A stretch of 19,245 nt of DNA from Betaproteobacteria bacterium (GTDB lineage Bacteria; Pseudomonadota; Gammaproteobacteria; Burkholderiales; Casimicrobiaceae), in assembly GCA_025355395.1 (NCBI GenBank), contig JANXZT010000121.1:1-19245 (forward strand). Direction: 5' to 3'. This document shows positions 13,120 through 19,245 of this stretch, piece by piece. The first letter of the stretch is position 1, and each line of letters starts with the position of its first letter. Below the pieces are notes generated by a model. It was not told where the DNA came from and did no database searches. It saw only the letters and a list, made by a program, of their open reading frames with translations. A program made the translations under genes and the position numbers.

Positions 13120-14925
13120 GTGAGCAACAAGAGATCTGCATTAGCGCAAATGCTGCTGGCGTTGGCCTTGCTTCCGTTGGCGATCGGCAGCGCCTGGGCA
13201 CAGGAAAAGAAGGACGGCGCAAACCCGCCGGCACCGCAGCAGAGGACTGCGCCGACAGGCAGCGATGCCGCGAATGCAGAGCAGGGGCACTCTGATACGC
13301 CCCTCCTCAGGTATGAGGGCGCGGCGACCTCACCGCTGGCCACCGAGGACATGCAGCAGGACATCAATCCCAAGGCTCCGGCGATGACCAAGGCGGAGTT
13401 CGACAAAGGTCGCCAGATCTATTTCGAGCGCTGCGCGGGTTGCCACGGCGTGTTGCGCAAGGGCGCGACCGGCAAGCCGCTGACCCCGGACATCACCTTG
13501 GGCAAGGGCACCGCGTATCTCAAGGTTTTCATCGGCTACGGCTCGCCCGCAGGCATGCCCAACTGGGGCAGCTCGGGACAATTGACCGACGCCGAGGTCG
13601 ACCTGATGGCGCGCTACGTCCAGCAGACGCCGCCGACGCCGCCCGAATACGGTATGAAGGAGATGGAAGCGAGCTGGAAGCAGCTCGTTCCCGCCGACCA
13701 GCGGCCGAAGAAGAAGACGAACAACTACAACATCGACAACTTTTTCTCGGTCACTTTGCGCGACTCGGGCGAGGTCGCGCTGATCGACGGCGATTCGAAG
13801 AAGATCATCACTATCGTCAAGACCGGCTACGCGGTTCACATTTCCCGGCTCTCCGCCTCCGGGCGCTATCTGTACGTGATTGGACGCGACGCCAAGATCA
13901 ACCTGATCGACCTGTGGATGGTGAACCCGGACAATGTCGCCGAGATCAAGATCGGGCTCGAAGCGCGCTCGGTCGAGACGTCGAAATACAAGGGCTACGA
14001 GGACAAGTACGCGATCGCGGGCTCGTACTGGCCACCGCAGTACGTGATCATGGAAGGCGATTCGCTCAAGCCGCTCAAGATCGTATCGACGCGCGGCATG
14101 ACGGTCGATCCGCAGGAGTATCACCCCGAGCCGCGCGTTGCCTCGATCGTGGCGTCGCATTTCCATCCCGAATTCATCGTCACCTCGAAGGAATCCGGCA
14201 AGATCAACCTGGTCAACTATCAGGACCTGAAGAACCTCAAGGTCACCACCATCGACGCTGCGCGCTTCCTGCATGATGGCGGGTTCGATTCGACCGGACG
14301 CTACTTCCTGGTCGCGGCGAACGCATCGAACAAGATCGCGGTCGTCGACACCAAAGATAACAAGCTCTCGGCGCTTATCGATGTCGGCAAAACCCCGCAC
14401 CCGGGGCGCGGCGCGAACTTCGTCGACCCCAAGTTCGGTCCTGTCTGGGCGACCGGCCACCTGGGTGACGAATCGATTTCCGTGATCGGCACCGACCCGG
14501 TGAAGCACAAGGCTAATGCCTGGAAGGTCGTGCGTTCGTTGAAGGGACAGGGCGGTGGGTCGCTCTTTATCAAGACGCATCCCAAGTCGAAGAACCTGTG
14601 GGTGGATACCGCGCTCAATCCCGACGCCAAGATCAGCCAGTCGATCGCGGTTTACGACATCAACAGTCTCGACAAGGGGTTCACGGTGCTGCCGATCGCC
14701 GAGTGGGCGGACGTGGGCGAGGGTGCCAAGCGCGTCGTGCAGCCGGAATACAACAAGGCGGGTGACGAGGTGTGGTTCTCGGTGTGGAGCGCCAAGAATC
14801 AGCAGTCGGCACTCGTCGTCGTCGACGACAAGACACGCAAGCTCAAGGCCGTCATCAAGGATCCTAAGCTGATCACGCCCACGGGCAAGTTCAACGTCTT
14901 CAACACCCAGCACGATGTCTACTAG
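13120..14925 (+). CDS. nirS: Cytochrome cd1 nitrite reductase
   Basis: 601-residue periplasmic enzyme that reduces nitrite to NO with haem c and haem d1. A cleavable signal ends near SAWA-QE (residue 28). The cytochrome c domain has CAGCH (C105, C108, H109) and a likely Met ligand in GMPNW (M146). The eight-bladed d1 propeller (about 205-601) carries the proximal d1 ligand H240 in YAVHISRLSASGRY, and active-site histidines in ASHFHPEF (H347/H349) and TPHPGRGANF (H427). The length is normal for the family and nothing is missing. GTG at 13120 is the start, with ACGAGGAG eight bases upstream. It is the first gene of the nir operon, about 80 bases after an FNR/DNR box. It needs the d1 haem made by the genes downstream and by nirE. 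Confidence 0.97.
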   Translation: MSNKRSALAQMLLALALLPLAIGSAWAQEKKDGANPPAPQQRTAPTGSDAANAEQGHSDTPLLRYEGAATSPLATEDMQQDINPKAPAMTKAEFDKGRQIYFERCAGCHGVLRKGATGKPLTPDITLGKGTAYLKVFIGYGSPAGMPNWGSSGQLTDAEVDLMARYVQQTPPTPPEYGMKEMEASWKQLVPADQRPKKKTNNYNIDNFFSVTLRDSGEVALIDGDSKKIITIVKTGYAVHISRLSASGRYLYVIGRDAKINLIDLWMVNPDNVAEIKIGLEARSVETSKYKGYEDKYAIAGSYWPPQYVIMEGDSLKPLKIVSTRGMTVDPQEYHPEPRVASIVASHFHPEFIVTSKESGKINLVNYQDLKNLKVTTIDAARFLHDGGFDSTGRYFLVAANASNKIAVVDTKDNKLSALIDVGKTPHPGRGANFVDPKFGPVWATGHLGDESISVIGTDPVKHKANAWKVVRSLKGQGGGSLFIKTHPKSKNLWVDTALNPDAKISQSIAVYDINSLDKGFTVLPIAEWADVGEGAKRVVQPEYNKAGDEVWFSVWSAKNQQSALVVVDDKTRKLKAVIKDPKLITPTGKFNVFNTQHDVY

Positions 14926-14935
14926 GAGCCACGCG

Positions 14936-15256
14936 ATGAGCACCAGATATTCAGCATTGCTACTGACCGCCGGCGCATTGGCGATCGGCGTTGCGTTGCC
15001 TGCGGCGGCCGATGATCAGATGAAGCTTGCCACCGACAAAGGCTGTACCGCGTGTCATGCCGTCGACAAGAAAATGATCGGCCCCGCGTACAAAGACGTC
15101 GCCAAAAAGTACAAAGGCGATGCCAAGGCGCCAGAGATGCTCGCGCAGAAGGTGGTCAAGGGCGGGCAGGGCGTCTGGGGCGCGATCCCGATGCCGCCGA
15201 ACAAGGTGACTGACGAGGAAGCCAAGAAGCTCGTCGCCTGGGTGCTTTCCTTGTGA
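14936..15256 (+). CDS. nirM: Class I cytochrome c551/c552, probable electron donor to NirS
   Basis: 106-residue small periplasmic cytochrome c. A signal peptide ends near PAAA-DDQM (residue 25). The haem site CTACH is at C37, C40 and H41, and the Met ligand is probably M86 in GAIPMPPNK. The overall pattern matches Pseudomonas c551-type cytochromes (GPAYKDVAKKY, KLVAWVLSL). It lies ten bases after nirS with GGAG before the ATG at 14936; an in-frame ATG at 14915 inside nirS is unlikely. It should carry electrons from the bc1 complex to NirS and perhaps also to the CuA subunit encoded on the other strand. Confidence 0.9.
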   Translation: MSTRYSALLLTAGALAIGVALPAAADDQMKLATDKGCTACHAVDKKMIGPAYKDVAKKYKGDAKAPEMLAQKVVKGGQGVWGAIPMPPNKVTDEEAKKLVAWVLSL

Positions 15257-15274
15257 GCGACTGAGGTTTGCGAC

Positions 15275-15631
15275 ATGCGGCGCCATCGCGCCATGGTGGT
15301 CTTTGCGTTGCTCGCCGCGAGTGCGCAGGGCTTGCCGGCATCGGCTGGCGCGGCGGAGGAGATCGCTGCTCCGGCAAGCGCGCGTCAGCGCGAGTTGTTC
15401 AAGTTATTGAAGCACGATTGTGGTTCGTGCCATGGCATGCGCCTGACCGGAGGTCTCGGGCCGGCGCTTACACCGGATGCGCTCAAAGACAAGGTGGAAG
15501 CAAACCTGACCGCGACGATTCTCTCGGGCCGGCCGAACACGGCGATGCCGCCATGGCAAGCGTTTATCTCGGAGCCTGAGGCGGCGTGGCTTGTGTCGCG
15601 AATGCGTAAAGGCGTTGCCGATGCGCGCTAG
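15275..15631 (+). CDS. nirC: NirC-type cytochrome c
   Basis: 118-residue periplasmic c-type cytochrome with an N-terminal signal (about 1-27), haem motif CGSCH (C49, C52, H53), the GLGPALTPDAL segment typical of NirC and NirN, and a probable Met ligand M91 in TAMPPW. NirC family members supply or accept electrons during d1 haem maturation and can donate to NirS. It starts 18 bases after nirM with GAGG upstream, and its end overlaps nirF by 11 bases. Confidence 0.88.
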   Translation: MRRHRAMVVFALLAASAQGLPASAGAAEEIAAPASARQRELFKLLKHDCGSCHGMRLTGGLGPALTPDALKDKVEANLTATILSGRPNTAMPPWQAFISEPEAAWLVSRMRKGVADAR

Positions 15632-16802
15632 ATTCCTCGACGGCATACCGCTCTTGCTGGCGCTCACGCTCGGCGCTTGCGCGCAAATGCAGCCGCGCGG
15701 TACGGGCGATCTGGGCGTGGTCATCGAGCGCGAATCGGGACGCGTGCAAATCGTCGAGAACAGCGGCCGCACGAGTCTCGGAATCGTCGACGGACTGGGT
15801 GATCTTTCGCACGCTTCTGTCGTCTACTCGCGCGACGCCCGCTACGCGTACGTCTTCGGCCGCGACGGCGGGCTGACCAAGGTCGACCTGCTCATGCGCA
15901 CGATCGTGAAGCGCGTGATGCAAGCCGGCAATTCGATCGGTGGCGCGATCTCGCAGGATGGCACGCTCGTTGCGGCGCAGAATTACACGCCCGGCGGTGT
16001 CAAGGTCTTCCGTGCTGACACGCTCGAGCTCGTCGCGGACATTCCCGCGACGTATGGCCCGAATCGCGAGCGCGCCAAGGTCGTGGGGCTCGCCGATGCA
16101 CCGGGCAACCGTTTTGTTTTCAGTCTGTTCGAGGCCGGCGAGATCTGGATCGCGGATCTGACAGACCCGGCGCGGCCGAAGGTCGACAAGCTCACCAATG
16201 TGGGCAGGCAGCCCTACGACGGGTTCATCACGCCGGATGGCCGATATTACCTGGCCGGACTCTTTGGCGACGACGGCTTGGCACTGGTCGATCTGTGGCA
16301 CACCGAGCGCGGCGCGACGCGCATCCTCGACGGCTACGGCAAGGGCGAGGAGAAACTTCCGGTCTACAAGATGCCGCACCTGCGGGGCTGGGCCATCGCC
16401 GGCGACACGGCGTACCTGCCCGCAATCGGGCGCCACGAAGTGCTCGTCGTCGACACACGCCATTGGCATGAGGTCGGGCGCGTCGCCGTCGCCGGACAAC
16501 CGGTATTTGCCATCGCCCGGCCCGACGGGCGACAGGTATGGGTCAACTTCGCGTTCCCCGACAACGGCAAGGTGCAGGTGATCGACACCGAAACGCGCCG
16601 GGTGATGCGCACGCTCGAGCCGGGGCATGCCATCTTGCACCTCGAGTTCACGCCGCGGGGCGAAGCGGTCTGGATCTCGGCACGCGATGACGATCGCGTG
16701 CTCGTCTACGATACGGCAACGCTCGCGCAGATTGCGGCGTTGCCCGTCGATGGCCCGAGCGGTATTTTCTTTACGAGTCGCGCTGGGCGAGTTGGATTCT
16801 AG
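15621..16802 (+). CDS. nirF: NirF, haem d1 biosynthesis protein (lipoprotein)
   Basis: 393-residue protein with a signal and lipobox LGAC (C20), so probably anchored to a membrane facing the periplasm. The rest is an eight-bladed propeller related to the d1 domain of NirS (for example IVENSGRTSLGIVDGLGDLSHASVVYSRD and GDDGLALVDLWH). NirF is thought to act as dihydro-haem d1 dehydrogenase in the last steps of d1 synthesis. I chose ATG at 15621, which gives the lipobox at the right distance and overlaps nirC; the frame is open from 15591. Confidence 0.93.
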   Translation: MRARFLDGIPLLLALTLGACAQMQPRGTGDLGVVIERESGRVQIVENSGRTSLGIVDGLGDLSHASVVYSRDARYAYVFGRDGGLTKVDLLMRTIVKRVMQAGNSIGGAISQDGTLVAAQNYTPGGVKVFRADTLELVADIPATYGPNRERAKVVGLADAPGNRFVFSLFEAGEIWIADLTDPARPKVDKLTNVGRQPYDGFITPDGRYYLAGLFGDDGLALVDLWHTERGATRILDGYGKGEEKLPVYKMPHLRGWAIAGDTAYLPAIGRHEVLVVDTRHWHEVGRVAVAGQPVFAIARPDGRQVWVNFAFPDNGKVQVIDTETRRVMRTLEPGHAILHLEFTPRGEAVWISARDDDRVLVYDTATLAQIAALPVDGPSGIFFTSRAGRVGF

Positions 16803-16803
16803 G

Positions 16804-17805
16804 ATGGATACGTGCGAGCGGCGGCTTCTCAACGAGTTCCAGCGCGATTTTCCGCTGATAGAGCGCCCATTCGCCACTCTGGGCAAACGTCTGGCTACGA
16901 CGGAGCCATGGGTGCTGTCTACGCTGGCGCGGCACTTGGAAGAGGGCAGCGTGAGTCGTGTGGGCGCCGTCTTTCGCCCCGGCGCAATCGGCGTGAGTAC
17001 GCTTGCGGCGATGACAGTGCCGGAAGCGCGGCTGCCCGCCGTCGCACAGTTCGTGAGTACGCACCCGGAAGTCAACCACAACTACGAGCGCGAGCACGCG
17101 CTCAATCTGTGGTTCGTCGCGGCGGCAGAGGATGGGGGCAAGCTAGGCCGGCTACTGGCGGCGATCGAAGACGAGACCGGGCTCCGCGTCATCGTCCTGC
17201 CACTTCTTGCCGACTACTACATCGACCTGGGCTTCGACCTCGATGGCGCAGCCAAGCCCGCGGCCGGGAACGCGGCAGGAGCCGTGGCGCGGGCGGTCAT
17301 CAGCGGGCGCGATCGCGCGCTCATTGCATGCTTGCAGGACGGGCTTCCGCTGATGACACGACCGTTCGACGCATTGGCCCAACGGGCCGGCTGGCTTGGC
17401 GCCGGCGGCGAGCGGGAAGCGATCGTGCGCATCGCGGACTGGTTAGATGCGGGCATCATCAAGCGCTTCGGCATCATCGTGCGCCATCGGGCACTGGGCT
17501 TTCGCGCCAATGCCATGTGTGTGTGGGACGTGCCCGCGCCCGACGCCGATCGCTTGGGCCCCGCGCTGGCCGCCGAGCCCGGCGTTACCCTGTGTTACCG
17601 CCGCATGCGCGCCGGTCCGGTGTGGCCGTACAACTTCTTCTGCATGCTGCACGGACGCGATTCCGTCGAGGTCGAGACGCGGCTTGCGTTGCTCACGGCA
17701 CGCCATGGCCTGGCGGTCTATCCGCACGCCGTGCTGTTCTCGCGTCGTGCATTCAAGCAGTGCGGTGCGCGCTACGTCGAGCCAGCGGGAGTCGCCGGTG
17801 GATGA
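16804..17805 (+). CDS. nirDL: NirDL fusion, sirohaem decarboxylase
   Basis: 333-residue cytoplasmic protein formed by two Lrp/AsnC-like halves. Residues 1-150 are NirD-like with NHNYEREHALNLWF (active-site H92). Residues 165-330 are NirL-like with ALGFRANAMCVWDVP, CYRR (264-267) and WPYNFFCMLHG. Together with NirG and NirH it decarboxylates sirohaem to 12,18-didecarboxysirohaem on the way to haem d1. In Pseudomonas aeruginosa these are separate nirD and nirL genes. A short Ala/Gly linker (about 150-165) joins the halves. The start is one base after the nirF stop. Confidence 0.93.
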   Translation: MDTCERRLLNEFQRDFPLIERPFATLGKRLATTEPWVLSTLARHLEEGSVSRVGAVFRPGAIGVSTLAAMTVPEARLPAVAQFVSTHPEVNHNYEREHALNLWFVAAAEDGGKLGRLLAAIEDETGLRVIVLPLLADYYIDLGFDLDGAAKPAAGNAAGAVARAVISGRDRALIACLQDGLPLMTRPFDALAQRAGWLGAGGEREAIVRIADWLDAGIIKRFGIIVRHRALGFRANAMCVWDVPAPDADRLGPALAAEPGVTLCYRRMRAGPVWPYNFFCMLHGRDSVEVETRLALLTARHGLAVYPHAVLFSRRAFKQCGARYVEPAGVAGG

Positions 17806-18247
17806 CCTAGACCGCCGTATCGTCAATACTTTGCAGGACGATTTCCCCGTTTGCGAGCGGCCGTTCCGGGCAGCCGCGGCGGCGCTCGGCACGACCGAGG
17901 ATGAGTTGATCGCCCGCGTCGACCGGCTGCTCGCCGAGGGCACGCTAACAAGGTTCGGGCCGCTGTTCCAAATCGAGCGCATGGGCGGTGCGTTCGTGCT
18001 TGCCGCGATGCAGGTGCCTGAAGGTCGCTTCGACGAAGTCGCAATCACCGTCAATGCGCTGCCCGAGGTTGCGCACAACTACGCGCGCGAGCATGCGCTC
18101 AATATGTGGTTCGTCCTCGCCACTGAGACGCCCCTGGGAGTCGCTGCCGCAGTGCGCAAGATCGAGGACGCGACGGGGCTGCCCGTGCTCGCGTTTCCGA
18201 AGGAGCGCGAGTATTTCGTGGAGCTCAGGCTCGAGGCGGGCGCATGA
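17798..18247 (+). CDS. nirG: NirG, sirohaem decarboxylase subunit
   Basis: 149-residue Lrp-like protein resembling the NirD half of NirDL: DLDRRIVNTLQDDFPVCERPF at the N-terminus and AHNYAREHALNMWF with H93 as the conserved catalytic-type His. It starts at a GTG (17798) overlapping the end of nirDL by eight bases. It is co-translated with nirH (ATGA overlap) and is expected to pair with it. Confidence 0.9.
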   Translation: MDDLDRRIVNTLQDDFPVCERPFRAAAAALGTTEDELIARVDRLLAEGTLTRFGPLFQIERMGGAFVLAAMQVPEGRFDEVAITVNALPEVAHNYAREHALNMWFVLATETPLGVAAAVRKIEDATGLPVLAFPKEREYFVELRLEAGA

Positions 18248-18747
18248 ACGACATCGTCGCATCGGATCTGGTTACGGAGATCGACCGCGCAATCGTGCGT
18301 GCGACGCAAGCCGGTCTGCCACGCGTCACGCGGCCGTATCACGCGATCGCCGACGCGGTCGGCGTTGCACCCGAGCTGGTCATGTCACGTATTCGGGTCA
18401 TGCTCGGCGACGGCCGCATTCGCCGCATTGGCGCTGTGCCCAATCACTACGCGCTCGGCTGGCGTGCCAATGGCATGAGCGTGTGGGACGTGCTTGATGA
18501 GCGGGTCGACGAACTCGGCGCCAAGGTCGGCAGGCTTGCCGGCGTGAGCCACTGCTACCGCCGACCGCGGCGCTTGCCGCAGTGGCGGTACAACCTGCTT
18601 GCGATGGTGCACGGCCGCACGCGCGCCGAAGCCGAAGTCAGGATCGCGGAGATCGCTGCCATCCTCGATGACGCCGCCCGCGCGCACGACGTTCTCTACA
18701 GCACGCGCATTCTGAAAAAAACCGGGCTGCGGCTCGGTTCAGCGTAA
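18244..18747 (+). CDS. nirH: NirH, sirohaem decarboxylase subunit
   Basis: 167-residue Lrp-like protein matching the NirL half of NirDL: RIRRIGAVPNHYALGWRANGMSVWDV, HCYRRPRRLPQWRYNLLAMVHG. It lacks the HNYxRE segment, as NirH/NirL do, so the catalytic His would come from its NirG partner. The ATG at 18244 overlaps the nirG stop. Confidence 0.92.
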   Translation: MNDIVASDLVTEIDRAIVRATQAGLPRVTRPYHAIADAVGVAPELVMSRIRVMLGDGRIRRIGAVPNHYALGWRANGMSVWDVLDERVDELGAKVGRLAGVSHCYRRPRRLPQWRYNLLAMVHGRTRAEAEVRIAEIAAILDDAARAHDVLYSTRILKKTGLRLGSA

Positions 18748-18755
18748 GGAAGCTC

Positions 18756-19245
18756 ATGTTTCGCGTCACGCAGTACCTGCAGGAGATGAAGAACCCAACT
18801 CCGCTGGGGCCCAGGAAGACTCCCCCCGGGCCGGTGGTCATCTGGAACCTGATCCGGCGCTGCAATCTCGCTTGCCAGCATTGCTACTCGATCTCCGCCG
18901 ACATCGACTTCCCCGGCGAGCTGTCGACACCCGAGATATACGCCACCATGGACGACCTCAAGGCGTTCGGCGTGCCGGTGCTCATCCTCTCGGGCGGCGA
19001 GCCGCTGCTGCACCCGGACATCGTTGCGATTTCGCGCCGCGCGAAAGCGATGGGCTTCTACGTGGGTTTATCGACCAACGGCACGCTCATCGACGCGGCG
19101 CTGCTGCCGCAGATCGCGGCGGTCGGCTACGACTACGTCGGCATCAGCCTCGACGGCATCCAGGCCACCCACGATCGCTTCCGGCGCAAGGCGGGCGCGT
19201 ACGACGCCTCGCTCGCCGCGGTGCGTCTCCTGCGCGCCGCCGGCA
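18756..19245 (+). CDS. nirJ: NirJ radical SAM protein (partial, 3' end off window)
   Basis: The first 163 codons are visible. The radical SAM motif RRCNLACQHCY places C36, C40 and C43 for the [4Fe-4S] cluster, and LSGGEPLL (78-85) is the SAM-binding GGEP. NirJ removes the propionate side chains of didecarboxysirohaem to form the oxo groups of haem d1. AAGGA lies five bases before ATG, and the gene follows nirH by eight bases. The C-terminal SPASM-like cysteines are beyond the window. Confidence 0.93.
   Translation, partial: MFRVTQYLQEMKNPTPLGPRKTPPGPVVIWNLIRRCNLACQHCYSISADIDFPGELSTPEIYATMDDLKAFGVPVLILSGGEPLLHPDIVAISRRAKAMGFYVGLSTNGTLIDAALLPQIAAVGYDYVGISLDGIQATHDRFRRKAGAYDASLAAVRLLRAAG

Noticed and set aside
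13330..14943. 537-codon open frame antisense to nirS.
   Set aside because: nirS has all cofactor motifs and a ribosome site. The antisense product has no recognisable domain and is a codon-bias artefact; likewise the 505-codon frame antisense to nirC-nirF.
1..19245. Search for CRISPR arrays, tRNA or rRNA genes, insertion sequences and phage genes.
   Set aside because: No regular direct repeats, no cloverleaf-like or rRNA-like stretch and no transposase or integrase motif was seen; genes are densely packed respiratory functions.

Overview
The window is a high-GC stretch of proteobacterial chromosome, most likely from a denitrifying betaproteobacterium. The evidence is the cd1-type nitrite reductase operon in the order nirS-M-C-F-DL-G-H-J, a YbiB/TrpD2 gene next to nirE, and a GC-rich intergenic hairpin element of a kind I associate with Burkholderiales. 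The taxonomic call is inference only. Essentially every gene concerns anaerobic nitrogen-oxide respiration, haem assembly or membrane electron transfer.

Right part (about 12.96-19.25 kb): nirE (uroporphyrinogen-III methyltransferase) is divergent from nirS. nirS heads a tight plus-strand operon: nirS (cytochrome cd1), a class I cytochrome c (nirM-like), nirC, nirF (lipoprotein of d1 haem synthesis), a nirDL fusion, nirG, nirH (sirohaem decarboxylase parts) and nirJ (radical SAM, cut by the window end). A single FNR/DNR-type box lies between nirE and nirS.

Middle (10.6-12.2 kb): a 325-base non-coding region carries two identical perfect palindromes TTGATGCGCATCAA. Each sits at class II distance from a -10-like hexamer, one pointing each way. 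Rightward they drive a DUF2249 gene and a ybiB-like gene, whose 3' end overlaps the 3' end of nirE by 116 bases.

Left part (1-10.6 kb), all on the minus strand: a small one-helix protein, a CuA-containing subunit II, a haem-copper oxidase subunit I that keeps the six ligand histidines but has Gln in place of the helix VI active-site Tyr (candidate sNOR-like NO reductase), haem O synthase (cyoE), a SCO/SenC copper chaperone, a cytochrome b-[2Fe-2S] ferredoxin-FNR fusion, an unknown membrane-anchored protein, a paralogous cytochrome b-2x[4Fe-4S]-MvhD fusion, a second divergent haem-copper subunit I with Phe at the Tyr position, and a partial CtaA/COX15-like protein lacking the usual catalytic Glu.

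Reading of the whole: cd1 reduces nitrite to NO. A non-canonical CuA-dependent haem-copper enzyme, and possibly a second one, would dispose of the NO. Two cytochrome b fusions, sharing one membrane module but carrying different soluble redox modules, exchange electrons between soluble carriers and the membrane pool. Five candidate FNR/DNR boxes tie the left and right parts into one anaerobic/NO-responsive regulon. The least described part is the left cluster: two Tyr-less haem-copper subunits together with two differently tailed cytochrome b proteins.
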